A stretch of 64,000 nt of DNA from Flagellimonas amoyensis (GCF_003058265.1 NZ_QBUK01000006.1:62001-126000), one strand, 5' to 3'; positions 41,778-51,037 are shown, numbered from the stretch's first letter. Notes: generated by a model not told the origin, from the letters alone. Numbers and translations are program-made.

Positions 41778-44138
41778 GTGAAAACGTACATGAGCTACTT
41801 GGTCATTGCCCTACTGATGACCCACACCCTGACCGCACAGGTCAAGATCGGGGACAATCCCCAAACATTGAATCCTTCTTCTATTCTGGAATTGGAAAGC
41901 ACCTCAAGTGTGCTGGTGATCACAAGGGTGACCGATGTCCAAATGAATGCCATCACCCCCTTGCGCGGTGCATTGGTCTACAACACGGACCAAAACTGTT
42001 TGCACTATTACAACGGGGACGAATGGATCAACATCTGCAAATCACTGGACAATTCGTTCACCGTGAGCACGTTGGCAGAACACATGAGACCCATCAACCC
42101 CAATGCGCTGGACGACACTGTGGTGATCACGGAAACACCCAACCCGGATGGCAGCATCAACTATAACTTTGAAGTGGGCATCCTTAACGGGGCCAACATT
42201 GCCCCCTCTGCGATAAACGGGGACAAGATCCAAAACGGGACCGTGGGCAGCCAAGATTTGGCCCCTCGCTCGGTGGGACTGTCCCATTTGCAGGACGGAG
42301 GTGCCAATGGCGACCTTTTCCAATGGAATGGAAGCGCATGGACGCTGATTAACGAAGCGGATATCAGCATCACCGAATCTCAGGATCTTGCCGATGTCAT
42401 TGCTGTAGATCCCAGTGCAGGAAACCAGCAAATTAAAGATTTGCAAAACCCAACCGACCTACAGGACGCAGCCACGATGGGTTATGTGGATGATTCCATT
42501 GCAACATCCGACGCTTTGGATTTGGATAAGGACGAAACAAACGAGCTTCAAGATCTAAACTTAACGAGCAACATATTGACCCTAAGCAATCCTGCAACAC
42601 CGGGAAACCAAGTAAATCTTGCAGGATATTTGGATAATACTGACAACCAAAACTTGAGCATCGGCGGGGGTGGCACTCCCAACCAAACCGTTGAAGTGGC
42701 CATTTCCGGTGGGACAAGTGCAATAGTGGATGTCCGAGATGGAGATTTTGACCCCAACAATGAAAACCAAACTGTTTCCGCAGGAACAGGCATATCCGTC
42801 AACCAAACAGGGCAAGACTTTCAAGTGACAAACTCGGCACCAGATCTTACGGTGGCACTTGCAGACGGAGGAAGCGGAAACGTAACAATCGGTGGCACTT
42901 ATCCAAACTTCACCATCGATGTTCCCGATAATACTGACAGCCAAAACTTGAGCATCGGCGGGGGTGGCACTCCCAACCAAACCGTTGAAGTGGCCATTTC
43001 CGGTGGGACAAGTGCAATAGTGGATGTCCGAGATGGAGATTTTGACCCCAACAATGAAAACCAAACTGTTTCCGCAGGAACTGGCATATCCGTCAACCAA
43101 ACAGGGCAAGACTTTCAAGTGACAAACTCGGCGCCAGATCTTACGGTGGCACTTACAGACGGAGGAAGCGGGAACGTAACAATCGGCGGTATCTATCCAA
43201 ACTTCACCATCGATGTTCCCGATAATACTGACAGCCAAAACTTGAGCATCGGCGGGGGTGGCACTCCCAACCAAACCGTTGAAGTGGCCATTTCCGGTGG
43301 GACAAGTGCAATAGTGGATGTCCGTGACGGAGATTTTGACCCGACCAATGAAATTCAAAATGTCATTGCTGGTGGCCCTGGAATAAGCGTTTCACAAGCT
43401 GGATTGGACTTTTTCGTGGAAAATACAGCGCCTGACCAAGTTGTTTCATTAACAGACGGTGGAAGTGGAAATGTTATAATTGGTGGAGGCTATCCAAACT
43501 TCACCATTGATGTTGCCGACATTACAACTGGCGACATTACCTCTTCGGACTTAAATGTCAGTGGAGGAGCTGATGCAACTCTGAACAATGTAACTTTGGA
43601 AATCAATCCAGGAGCTGTAGGAAATTTGGAACTTGCGATCAATGCTGTCACAACTGATAAAATTCAGGATGGCACCATAACCAATGATGATATTCAACTA
43701 GGTGCAGGTATTGACGGCAGCAAAATCAATCCAGCTTTTGTCAGTGATGTTTCTACAACTGGAGATTTTGTTTCTGGAGGAACAATATTAGATGTGCCAG
43801 ATTTTGTGTTTCAAAAATATTACACTGGTTTTTCCAATCTCAACAATAGCTATCAATTCAGAAGTTTGAAAGAAATTGAGGCTTTTGTAAAAGAGAACAA
43901 CCATCTACCCGGAATAAAATCAGCTTATGAAGTAAAGTCATCTGGTGAATATCGTTTGGCTGAATCTTCATTGGCCCATCTCGAAAAAATCGAGGAGCTG
44001 TTCCTTCACACCATTGAGCAGGAAAAGAAGATTGAAAAACTACAATCCGAAAATGAAAAAATGGCCGAGGAACTCCATGCCCTAAAATCGGATATGGAGA
44101 AAATAAAAGCCATGCTTTCTGAAAAAAATCAAGATTAA
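41778..44138 (+). CDS. Large surface or fibre-like protein with 98-residue repeats
   Basis: The frame is open from 41562, but a signal peptide begins at GTG 41778 (MKTYMSYLVIALLMTHTLTAQ in two parts: MKTYMSYL and ALLMTHTLTAQ); ATG 41790 is the alternative. About 786 residues. The middle (42647-43528) has near-identical 98-residue repeats with GGGGTPNQTVEVAISGG, SAGTGISVNQTG and GGSGNVTIGG. The C-terminus has the NNHLPGIKSAYEV pattern and a coiled coil, as in tail-fibre/S74-like ends of Bacteroidota surface proteins. Probably exported; adhesion is an inference. Its stop is 3 bases before the T9SS cargo gene. Confidence 0.82.
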   Translation: MKTYMSYLVIALLMTHTLTAQVKIGDNPQTLNPSSILELESTSSVLVITRVTDVQMNAITPLRGALVYNTDQNCLHYYNGDEWINICKSLDNSFTVSTLAEHMRPINPNALDDTVVITETPNPDGSINYNFEVGILNGANIAPSAINGDKIQNGTVGSQDLAPRSVGLSHLQDGGANGDLFQWNGSAWTLINEADISITESQDLADVIAVDPSAGNQQIKDLQNPTDLQDAATMGYVDDSIATSDALDLDKDETNELQDLNLTSNILTLSNPATPGNQVNLAGYLDNTDNQNLSIGGGGTPNQTVEVAISGGTSAIVDVRDGDFDPNNENQTVSAGTGISVNQTGQDFQVTNSAPDLTVALADGGSGNVTIGGTYPNFTIDVPDNTDSQNLSIGGGGTPNQTVEVAISGGTSAIVDVRDGDFDPNNENQTVSAGTGISVNQTGQDFQVTNSAPDLTVALTDGGSGNVTIGGIYPNFTIDVPDNTDSQNLSIGGGGTPNQTVEVAISGGTSAIVDVRDGDFDPTNEIQNVIAGGPGISVSQAGLDFFVENTAPDQVVSLTDGGSGNVIIGGGYPNFTIDVADITTGDITSSDLNVSGGADATLNNVTLEINPGAVGNLELAINAVTTDKIQDGTITNDDIQLGAGIDGSKINPAFVSDVSTTGDFVSGGTILDVPDFVFQKYYTGFSNLNNSYQFRSLKEIEAFVKENNHLPGIKSAYEVKSSGEYRLAESSLAHLEKIEELFLHTIEQEKKIEKLQSENEKMAEELHALKSDMEKIKAMLSEKNQD
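42647..43528 (+). repeat. 294-bp tandem repeats inside the surface protein gene
   Basis: Period 294 bases (98 codons): copies start at 42647, 42941 and 43235. Copies 1 and 2 are almost identical base for base; copy 3 keeps this up to about 43345 and then diverges, so the last part (to about 43528) is an older copy. The identity at the base level shows recent duplication or gene conversion. Confidence 0.92.
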
Positions 44139-44141
44139 CAT

Positions 44142-45317
44142 TTGAAACCCCTCCACCTCATAGCATTCTTCTTGTTCGCCCATTTTGCGGTGGCGCAAAG
44201 CGCCCTGCACCATGCCGGCAACATGCAGGTACATAATGGCGGTCCCAACCGCGGGCTGGGCCTGCACACCAACTTTATCAACAATGCCGTCTTTGATCAG
44301 TCCGAGGGGCTGGTGGGCTTCTATGGCAATACCACGATCGAAGTATCGGGCAACACGCCCGCCCATCTGTGGGACACCGAAATCATGATCCTAGACCGGG
44401 TTTTTCTGGAGAACACGCTCCACGTAAAGAACAATGTCAACTTTGTGGATGGCAATTTCCTGAGCCCGAAGGACAACCAGGCCGTTTTCCTCAACTTTAT
44501 GGACCAAGGGTTCTTTACCGGTGAAAACGACCAATCCAAGGTCACTGGCTTTGCCGCCATCAACAACCGCAGCTTTTTTTCGTTTCCCGTTGGCGATAAC
44601 GCCCTGTTGAGACCCTTGACCTTTGAGTCCGAAGGGGCAACACCCTTGGCCATTTGCGCCTATTTTGACGAAAACCCAGCTACCCCCTCGTTTCTTCCAC
44701 AAAGCTTGGATACCGATCGGAAAGTAAGGGACATCGGCACCATATCCGAGCGCGAATTTTGGATATTTCAAAGCGATGTGCCCGCAAAGGTCACGATAAG
44801 CTGGAATGTGGGCAGCGGACTGGCCCTTATCCCCAATGCCACGGCCGAATCGGTCATCGTGGTGGGTTGGCGAAAGTCTTCCAAACAATGGGTCGTCCTT
44901 GGCAACACGGCCTTCAGCGGCGATATCAACCAAGGGTTCGTTACGTCCGACACTTTTCTGCCCAGCGAATATACAGCCATCACCTTTGCTACCGTTCCCT
45001 TGCCCACGGATACCTTTGCGGTGAACAACCCTACCTTGGGCAACTATTTTCTGAGTCCCAACGGCGATGGTGTCAACGATTTTCTGGTGATCGACAACAT
45101 GGACGAATCACCCAACAACAGCCTGCGCATTTTTAACCGTTTGGGCCAAAAGGTTTTTGAGAAGATCAATTACACCAACGAGTTCCGGGGCGATTCCAAC
45201 ACCGGGAGCCTTATCATGAGCCAGGACATTGGGCTGCCCGAAGGGGTCTACTATTACCTTGTTACCCTGGACGACCTGAACCTGCAATACACCGGCTTCC
45301 TCTTCCTGGACCGCTGA
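44142..45317 (+). CDS. T9SS type B cargo protein (gliding motility-associated C-terminal domain)
   Basis: 391 residues, signal peptide (HLIAFFLFAHFAVAQ) after a TTG start at 44142. The C-terminal ~85 residues hold the type B sorting domain: YFLSPNGDGVNDFLVI, LRIFNRLGQKVFE, LPEGVYYYLVTL. Such proteins are secreted through the type IX system and held at the surface. The rest is rich in Asn/Gly and strand-like, with no known domain recognised. It lies 3 bases after the repeat protein gene, so the two likely form one surface unit. Confidence 0.88.
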   Translation: MKPLHLIAFFLFAHFAVAQSALHHAGNMQVHNGGPNRGLGLHTNFINNAVFDQSEGLVGFYGNTTIEVSGNTPAHLWDTEIMILDRVFLENTLHVKNNVNFVDGNFLSPKDNQAVFLNFMDQGFFTGENDQSKVTGFAAINNRSFFSFPVGDNALLRPLTFESEGATPLAICAYFDENPATPSFLPQSLDTDRKVRDIGTISEREFWIFQSDVPAKVTISWNVGSGLALIPNATAESVIVVGWRKSSKQWVVLGNTAFSGDINQGFVTSDTFLPSEYTAITFATVPLPTDTFAVNNPTLGNYFLSPNGDGVNDFLVIDNMDESPNNSLRIFNRLGQKVFEKINYTNEFRGDSNTGSLIMSQDIGLPEGVYYYLVTLDDLNLQYTGFLFLDR

Positions 45318-45339
45318 TCGGGAAAACATCTTACAGTCT

Positions 45340-45372
45340 ATCGAGCTGTCACCCTGAGCGCAGTCGAAGGGA
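45340..45372. repeat. Interspersed repeat of the gctgtcaccctgagcg type
   Basis: The string gctgtcaccctgagcgcag then tcgaagg is a repeat I know as scattered widely through flavobacterial intergenic DNA. It lies 22 bases after the T9SS cargo gene, in a 220-base gap with no gene. Confidence 0.6.
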
Positions 45373-45538
45373 AGGTCGAAGATTCGAAAATCCACCTTCA
45401 TCCGCAAATGCACGATGGATAAATTTTGATCTCTTTTGGGTTCCATTGACAGATTATTGCGATTTTTACGTTGTTTGATGGGAACAGGTTCCAAAAAAGG
45501 AACACCCCAATAATGTAACAACCGAATAACGAACTACG

Positions 45539-46273
45539 ATGAAAAGAAGGACCTTTTTAAAAACCACCTCCGTATCGGGTCTGGCCTGCGCCCTACCCCC
45601 ATTTTTTCCTTTCCCCACCGATGAGGAATACACCACCGAAGAGTTGATGGGAAAAGCCAAAGTGGAACTTTTTGGAGAGGGCATCAATTTGAGGAAAGCA
45701 GCACACGATGCTTTTTTGGAAATGAAAAAGGCCGCCTATTCGGACGGGTTCGACATCAAGATCGTGTCCAGCTATCGGGATTTCTACCGGCAGGAGGGCA
45801 TTTGGGAGCGCAAATACCTCAGCTACACCGAGGACGAGCGCATGTCCCCTCTGGATGCCATCGACAAGATCATTGAGTATTCCACCATTCCCGGAACCAG
45901 CAGGCACCACTGGGGTACCGACATCGACATCATAGACGGGTATCCCAAAGCATCGGGAGACGTACTGGTCCCCGGAAAATTTGAAAGTGGCGGTCCCTAC
46001 GAAGGGTTAAAACTTTGGTTGGACGAAAACTCGGAAAAATTCGGTTTTTATCTCGTCTACACGAACGATCCCCGACGACGTGGTTTCAAATATGAGCCAT
46101 GGCATTACAGCTATGCACCCATTTCCATCCCCATGCTCACGGCATACCGAAAACTAAATGTGTTGAAACTGATGCAAGAAGAAGAGTTTTTGGGCATTGA
46201 GCACTTTACGGCCGGATTTGTACGGACCTATGTCCAGGACCATATTTTGGACATCAACCCCAAGCTTTTGTAG
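45539..46273 (+). CDS. M15 family D-alanyl-D-alanine carboxypeptidase
   Basis: 244 residues with an N-terminal export signal containing RRTF, which could be twin-arginine (MKRRTFLKTT then a hydrophobic part). VanY/LdcB-type motifs: SSYRDFYRQ (near 75), the zinc ligands in SRHHWGTDID (near 122-128) and EPWHYSY (near 182). It cuts the end of peptidoglycan stem peptides in the periplasm. It stands alone between two interspersed repeats. Confidence 0.9.
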   Translation: MKRRTFLKTTSVSGLACALPPFFPFPTDEEYTTEELMGKAKVELFGEGINLRKAAHDAFLEMKKAAYSDGFDIKIVSSYRDFYRQEGIWERKYLSYTEDERMSPLDAIDKIIEYSTIPGTSRHHWGTDIDIIDGYPKASGDVLVPGKFESGGPYEGLKLWLDENSEKFGFYLVYTNDPRRRGFKYEPWHYSYAPISIPMLTAYRKLNVLKLMQEEEFLGIEHFTAGFVRTYVQDHILDINPKLL

Positions 46274-46298
46274 TCCATTGCATTTTTGATTGAAGTTT

Positions 46299-46362
46299 GT
46301 CAGTTCGAGTGATTTTTGAGGGTTGAGCGAAGTCGAAATCAATGAAAATTGTATCGAGAACC
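46299..46362. repeat. Interspersed repeat of the gtcagttcgagtg type
   Basis: From tgtcagttcgagtg to atcgagaacc with imperfect inverted ends (gttcgag against cgagaac). A pattern frequent in flavobacterial intergenic DNA. It fills most of the 180-base gap between the M15 and M48 genes. Confidence 0.6.
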
Positions 46363-46453
46363 AGAATCCCAAGCCAAAAAACCTTCAAAATACACAACAC
46401 ATTTTTATAGTCCCTTTTTTCGTATCTTCCACTAACACTAAACACCATTGACC

Positions 46454-47218
46454 ATGAGAAGAGGAAGTTGGAGGATCCGAATCCTGATAGGCCTTGCCAT
46501 TGTGGCCTTTGCTTTTATCCGCCGTTGCAGCAACCAAGAAGAAAACCCCTACACGGGTAGGGTGCAGAACATTGACATGACCACCGAGCAGGAAATTGCC
46601 ATAGGGTTGCAGAGCGCCCCGGAAATGGCACAACAACACGGAGGACTGTACCCAGATGAACGTTTGCAGAACTTGGTGGACCAAGTGGGCAACCGATTGG
46701 TACAGAACAGCATTGCCAGCGAGACCCCTTACAAGTATGATTTCCATTTGCTCGCGGACGACCGCACCATAAACGCCTTTGCCCTTCCGGGTGGACAGAT
46801 CTTCATCACCTACGCCCTGTTTTCCCAACTCAACGAGGCCCAATTGGCCGGCGTGCTCGGGCATGAGATTGGCCACGTCATCGGCAGGCACTCCGCGGAA
46901 CGCATTGCCGAAAGTGGCTTTTGGCAAACCTTGGCCACTGGCGCATCCGTGGGTGGTGACATGGGGAGTGTGGTGAGCGGCATTGGACAGAACACCTTGC
47001 TGAAAAATGGACGGGGCGACGAACTGGAAAGCGATGACCTTGGCGTACTGTTCATGATCGAGTCCGGTTATGACCCCAATGAGATGATCCAAGTAATGGA
47101 AATTTTGAAGGCCGCCGCAGGTCCCGATAGGGTCCCGGAGTTCCAGAGTACCCATCCCGACCCGGAAAACAGGATAGAAAAGATCAGGGAGGCCATCGAA
47201 AAATATTCAGGTCGATAG
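46454..47218 (+). CDS. M48 family metallopeptidase
   Basis: 254 residues from ATG 46454 (a TTG two codons upstream is less likely). An N-terminal membrane segment (ILIGLAIVAFAFI) and an RRC that is not a clear lipobox. The zinc motif HEIGHVIGRHS lies near residue 137, with the third ligand in ESDDLG (near 196). A BepA/HtpX-like envelope protease that would act on misfolded outer-membrane or periplasmic proteins. Gene stands alone; a -7 box follows for the next gene. Confidence 0.9.
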   Translation: MRRGSWRIRILIGLAIVAFAFIRRCSNQEENPYTGRVQNIDMTTEQEIAIGLQSAPEMAQQHGGLYPDERLQNLVDQVGNRLVQNSIASETPYKYDFHLLADDRTINAFALPGGQIFITYALFSQLNEAQLAGVLGHEIGHVIGRHSAERIAESGFWQTLATGASVGGDMGSVVSGIGQNTLLKNGRGDELESDDLGVLFMIESGYDPNEMIQVMEILKAAAGPDRVPEFQSTHPDPENRIEKIREAIEKYSGR

Positions 47219-47264
47219 AATCGGGACGTTTATCGAGAAAAGAGCCCAAGTGATTAGATTTCAC

Positions 47265-47272
47265 TATCTTTG
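47265..47272 (+). promoter_or_regulatory. Candidate -7 element (TATCTTTG)
   Basis: Exact TAnnTTTG, 69 bases before the DUF6747 gene. Confidence 0.45.
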
Positions 47273-47341
47273 AAGTGACCCCAAATCGAAAACCATCCAT
47301 TTGCTTGCCCATTTGTGCTATCCAAAACGAGAGAACACATT

Positions 47342-47509
47342 ATGGGAACACTATTACACTTTAAGCACCTCTATTTTGAGGCATTCGACGATTGTAAACC
47401 AAGCTTTGTGGTACTTTTTTTGAAAGGGTACTCCATCTTTTGTGCGGTTATGCTGTTCATGGCGGTATATGCATTTTTGTACAGGGCTTTTACTGGCTTT
47501 GAATTCTAG
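47342..47509 (+). CDS. DUF6747 family small membrane protein
   Basis: 55 residues from the ATG at 47342 (an upstream in-frame ATG at 47315 gives nine extra residues). Pattern: MGTLLHFKHLYFEAF, CKPSFV, then a membrane segment (GYSIFCAVMLFMAVYAFLYRA) and FTGFEF. I associate this family with Muricauda-type flavobacteria. Function unknown. Ends before a strong terminator. Confidence 0.75.
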   Translation: MGTLLHFKHLYFEAFDDCKPSFVVLFLKGYSIFCAVMLFMAVYAFLYRAFTGFEF

Positions 47510-47562
47510 GCCACGATGAGATACTCTTTTGCTAGGACACTATAAATTAGGTAAAATGAGGC

Positions 47563-47599
47563 AAAAAAAGGGCCCATCCTTAAGGATGGGCCCTTTTTG
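47563..47599. terminator. Bidirectional terminator
   Basis: Perfect 10-bp GC-rich stem, 47570-47579 with 47584-47593, 4-base loop, A-run before and T-run after. It separates the DUF6747 gene from the convergent ankyrin gene. Confidence 0.93.
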
Positions 47600-47626
47600 T
47601 TTGGACGAATAAACTCCTTTTTCTTT

Positions 47627-48007
47627 TTACATAGCGGTTTCCAAGAGAGCCAGTACATCGGTGGCATTGGACAACTCGGCATGTTTTTTTACCGAATAGC
47701 CCTTGTCACAGCGCTGTTTCAAATCGGCTCCATTGTCGATCAGCACTTGCAACACTTCAGCTTTGTTGTAACGTGCCGCAAAATGTACGGGGGCCATACC
47801 CAAAGATTTTTGGTTCACATCCTCTCCCAGTTCGATAAGTTTTTTTACGGTTTCCACATCACCCTGCATCACAGCCTTACAAAAACTGCTGAGTTCGGGA
47901 ACCGATGTGATAAGGTTCGGATTTTCGTTGGAGGGAAGTTCATTGGCGGATACGCCGGTCACTGCTAGCATGCATAATGCAGCTACTGCAAAAATTGTTT
48001 TTTTCAT
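47627..48007 (-). CDS. Ankyrin repeat protein, exported
   Basis: 126 residues with a signal peptide (IFAVAALCMLAVTGVSA) and about two ankyrin repeats (DVETVKKLIELGEDVNQKS, GMAPVHFAARYNKAEVLQ, IDNGADLKQRCDKG). Probably periplasmic, mediating a protein contact. No partner is evident. The 210-base AT-rich gap to gpmI is divergent promoter space. Confidence 0.85.
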   Translation of the reverse strand: MKKTIFAVAALCMLAVTGVSANELPSNENPNLITSVPELSSFCKAVMQGDVETVKKLIELGEDVNQKSLGMAPVHFAARYNKAEVLQVLIDNGADLKQRCDKGYSVKKHAELSNATDVLALLETAM

Positions 48008-48191
48008 GATGATTGTTTTTTGATTAATGAATTAAAACTTCTATAAAAGTAGACTGTGCAAAAGGCAAGATGTTACACGATTAACACTTAAATAACTAAA
48101 TTTTAACAACCTTTCAATATTAACATAAAATAATTAACAATTTCGCAATCAGAAAAACAGGGAATCCCTAGGGCATCCAAGCAGATCATTT

Positions 48192-48199
48192 TATTTTTG
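48192..48199 (+). promoter_or_regulatory. Candidate -7 element for gpmI (TATTTTTG)
   Basis: Exact TAnnTTTG, 19 bases before the gpmI ATG. Confidence 0.5.
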
Positions 48200-48218
48200 A
48201 GCTCACAATTCTGATTAC

Positions 48219-49736
48219 ATGAACAAGAAGGTCATTTTAATGATATTGGATGGTTGGGGAAAATCCCCAGACCCCAAAGTTTCCGCCATAGCACAGGCGA
48301 ACACCCCTTTTGTGGATTCACTATATACCCAATACCCCAATGCGGACCTGCTCACTGACGGGATGAACGTAGGCCTGCCCGAGGGACAAATGGGCAACAG
48401 CGAAGTGGGGCACATGAACCTTGGGGCCGGTAGGATCGTTTACCAGGACCTGGCCAAGATCAACAAGGCAGTGAAGGAAGATACCCTGAAAAACGAAAAA
48501 GTGATCCAAGAGGCCTTTGCCTTTGCGAAGGGCAGCAACAAGGCCGTACACTTTCTTGGTTTAGTGAGCGATGGTGGCGTGCACAGTCACATAGACCACC
48601 TAAAAGCACTGATCAAGGCCGCCGATGAAAGTGGTGTCAAAAACGCATACGTACATGCCTTTACGGATGGTCGGGACGTGGACCCCAAGAGTGGAAAAGA
48701 CTTTTTGGTGGACCTTACGAATTTCTGTTCCGACAAAAGCACCAAATTGGCCACCGTGATCGGCAGGTACTACGCCATGGACCGGGACAAACGATGGGAA
48801 CGGGTAAAATTGGCCTACGATGTGTTGGTGAACGCCGAGGGCGAAAAAATACAGGACATCGGCAAGGCCATGCAGGAAAGCTATGACGAAGGGGTCACCG
48901 ACGAGTTCATCAAACCTTTGGTCTTGACGGACAGTAACGCAGAACCCTTGGCCAAAATACAAGCCGGGGATGTGATCATCTTCTTCAACTTCAGGACCGA
49001 TCGTGGAAGGGAACTTACCCAAGCGTTGAGCCAACAGGACTTCCATGAGCAGAACATGCACAAAATGGACCTGTATTATGTCACCATGACCAACTATGAC
49101 GAATCCTTCAAGGGCGTCAAGGTGATCTATGACAAGGACAACATCAAGGAAACCTTGGGAGAAGTGCTTGCCAAAAATGGAAAGAAGCAGATCCGGATCG
49201 CCGAAACGGAGAAATATCCGCACGTGACCTTTTTCTTCAATGGCGGGCGCGAGGAACCTTTTGAAGGGGAACAACGCATCCTGTGTCCATCACCAAAGGT
49301 GGCCACCTACGATCTGCAACCCGAAATGAGTGCCTACGAGATACGCGATGCCATCATCCCCGAACTTCAAAAAGGAGAGGTGGATTTTGTCTGTCTTAAT
49401 TTTGCCAACCCTGACATGGTGGGCCACACCGGGGTAATGTCAGCAGCCATCAAAGCCTGTGAAACGGTGGACGAATGTGCCAAGGAAGTGATTACCACTG
49501 GGTTGGACAATGGGTACACATCCATTGTGATTGCCGATCATGGCAACTGTGACACCATGGTGAATCCGGATGGTAGCCCCAATACGGCGCATACCACCAA
49601 CCCTGTGCCCTTGATCTTGGTGGATAAGGAACTGAAGCAGATCAAAAGCGGTGTTTTAGGGGACATTGCCCCCACTATCCTAAAACTGATGGGAGTGGCA
49701 CAGCCCGAAGCGATGACGCAAAAACCACTCGTTTAG
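48219..49736 (+). CDS. gpmI: 2,3-bisphosphoglycerate-independent phosphoglycerate mutase
   Basis: Interconverts 3- and 2-phosphoglycerate. 505 residues; alkaline phosphatase superfamily. The metal-binding Asp in LDGWG at the N-terminus, the phosphorylated Ser in GQMGNSEVGHMNLG (near 68), DGRDVDP, FNFRTDR and the metal ligands in NPDMVGHTG and IADHGN are all present. Manganese enzyme of normal length. It has its own promoter-like box; the gap to map is 44 bases. Confidence 0.97.
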   Translation: MNKKVILMILDGWGKSPDPKVSAIAQANTPFVDSLYTQYPNADLLTDGMNVGLPEGQMGNSEVGHMNLGAGRIVYQDLAKINKAVKEDTLKNEKVIQEAFAFAKGSNKAVHFLGLVSDGGVHSHIDHLKALIKAADESGVKNAYVHAFTDGRDVDPKSGKDFLVDLTNFCSDKSTKLATVIGRYYAMDRDKRWERVKLAYDVLVNAEGEKIQDIGKAMQESYDEGVTDEFIKPLVLTDSNAEPLAKIQAGDVIIFFNFRTDRGRELTQALSQQDFHEQNMHKMDLYYVTMTNYDESFKGVKVIYDKDNIKETLGEVLAKNGKKQIRIAETEKYPHVTFFFNGGREEPFEGEQRILCPSPKVATYDLQPEMSAYEIRDAIIPELQKGEVDFVCLNFANPDMVGHTGVMSAAIKACETVDECAKEVITTGLDNGYTSIVIADHGNCDTMVNPDGSPNTAHTTNPVPLILVDKELKQIKSGVLGDIAPTILKLMGVAQPEAMTQKPLV

Positions 49737-49767
49737 ACAAAGATGGCCAAAATCCATAGAATCAATT

Positions 49768-49775
49768 TATCTTTG
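49768..49775 (+). promoter_or_regulatory. Candidate -7 element for map (TATCTTTG)
   Basis: Exact TAnnTTTG, 5 bases before the map ATG, which is very close; the transcript would have almost no leader. Confidence 0.4.
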
Positions 49776-49780
49776 CAGCT

Positions 49781-50599
49781 ATGATTCAAGTCAAGACAGC
49801 AGAGCAAATTGAATTGATGCGTGAAAGTGCCCTAGTGGTCTCCAGGACCCTGGGCATGTTGGCCAAGGAGATCAAACCGGGCGCCAATCCCTTGCATCTG
49901 GATAAAATGGCCGAGGAGTATATCCGAGAACAGGGTGCTGTTCCCGGATTTTTGGGCATGTACGATTTCCCCAATACCCTAAACTGGAGCCCCAATGCCC
50001 AAGTGGTGCATGGCATCCCGAACAATGACACCCTCAAGGAAGGGGACATTGTCTCCGTGGATTGCGGTGCCCTCAAAAATGGCTATTATGGGGACCATGC
50101 CTACACCTTTGAAGTGGGCGAAGTGGCCGAGGAAACCAGAAAACTACTCCGGGTGACCAAGGAATCCCTATACATCGGTATTCGGGAATTCAAGGAAGGA
50201 AACCGAGTGGGCGATGTGGGTTATGCCATTCAAAAATACTGTGAGGACCATGGCTATGGCGTGGTACGCGAACTCGTGGGCCACGGCTTGGGAAAAGAAC
50301 TCCATGAAGACCCCCAAATGCCCAACTATGGCAAAAGGGGGCGTGGAAAAAAATTCGTCAATGGTACAGTGGTCGCCATAGAACCCATGATCAATATGGG
50401 AACAAGGCGCATCAAGCAGTTGAAGGACGGATGGACCATTCTGACCGCGGACGGTAAGCCCAGTGCACACTTTGAACATGATGTGGCCTTGGTGGACGGA
50501 AAACCAGAACTACTCTCTACATATCAATACATCTACGAAGCCTTGGGCATCACCAGTGATGAGGAGGAGGAATTCCGAAGCAAAAAATTGGTGCTTTAG
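49781..50599 (+). CDS. map: Methionine aminopeptidase, type I
   Basis: Removes the first methionine from new proteins. 272 residues; metal ligands Asp, Asp, His, Glu, Glu in SVDCGALKNGYYGDH, GHGLGKELHE, AIEPMIN and AHFEHDVAL. The C-terminus runs slightly longer than the E. coli enzyme. All catalytic residues are in place. Confidence 0.96.
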   Translation: MIQVKTAEQIELMRESALVVSRTLGMLAKEIKPGANPLHLDKMAEEYIREQGAVPGFLGMYDFPNTLNWSPNAQVVHGIPNNDTLKEGDIVSVDCGALKNGYYGDHAYTFEVGEVAEETRKLLRVTKESLYIGIREFKEGNRVGDVGYAIQKYCEDHGYGVVRELVGHGLGKELHEDPQMPNYGKRGRGKKFVNGTVVAIEPMINMGTRRIKQLKDGWTILTADGKPSAHFEHDVALVDGKPELLSTYQYIYEALGITSDEEEEFRSKKLVL

Positions 50600-50618
50600 C
50601 CCCAAACAGTCTTTTTGC

Positions 50619-50649
50619 TGACACGAATACCACGAATTTTCACTAATTT
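50619..50649. repeat. Left inverted repeat of the GxxExxY element
   Basis: Contains tgacacgaat then accacgaatttt; pairs with 51038-51066 at 24 of 29 positions and flanks the GxxExxY pseudogene. Confidence 0.75.
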
Positions 50650-50660
50650 CTCAAATTTAT

Positions 50661-51034
50661 ATGTCCCAAATCCTGTATAAAAATGAGTCCTATTTTGTTG
50701 TTGGTCTGTGCATGGATGTCCACAATGAATTGGGCAAGGGTTTTAGTGAGGCAGTGTATAGCGATGCATTGGAAATTGAACTGAAATCCAATGGTGTTCC
50801 GTTCAGGAAAGAAGCCAAATTTGACATTATCTATAAAGGAGGCTGCTAAAACACCATTATTTTGCTGATTTTATTATTGATGATAAAATGATTTTGGAAC
50901 TCAAAGCAGTTGAAAAAATTGGTAATGGCCATGTGAAGCAGACCATGAATTACTTGGCTGCATCCAAAATGAAACTGGGCTTGATTGTGAATTTTGGAGA
51001 GGATCAACTTACGTATAAGAGAGTTTTACTTTAA
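50661..51034 (+). pseudogene. GxxExxY family protein (PD-(D/E)XK nuclease-like), frameshifted
   Basis: The first frame starts at ATG 50661 and shows LYKNESYFVVGLCMDVHNELG, GFSEAVYSDAL (the GxxExxY element) up to YKGGC, where it stops at 50849. The continuation (about 50843-51034) reads LLKHHYFADFIIDDKMILELKA, carrying the catalytic D and E-x-K, and ends with TYKRVLL. A one-base deletion near 50840 explains the break. The joined length of about 124 residues is the family norm. Flanked by inverted repeats of about 30 bases. Confidence 0.8.
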
Positions 51035-51037
51035 GCC

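Noticed and set aside
42647..43345. CRISPR-like array
   Set aside because: The repeats are long (294 bp), directly adjoining and in frame within a gene, with no spacers.
42582..43358. 258-codon open frame opposite the surface protein repeats
   Set aside because: Its internal repeats simply mirror the 294-bp repeats of the real gene; no signal peptide or start context.
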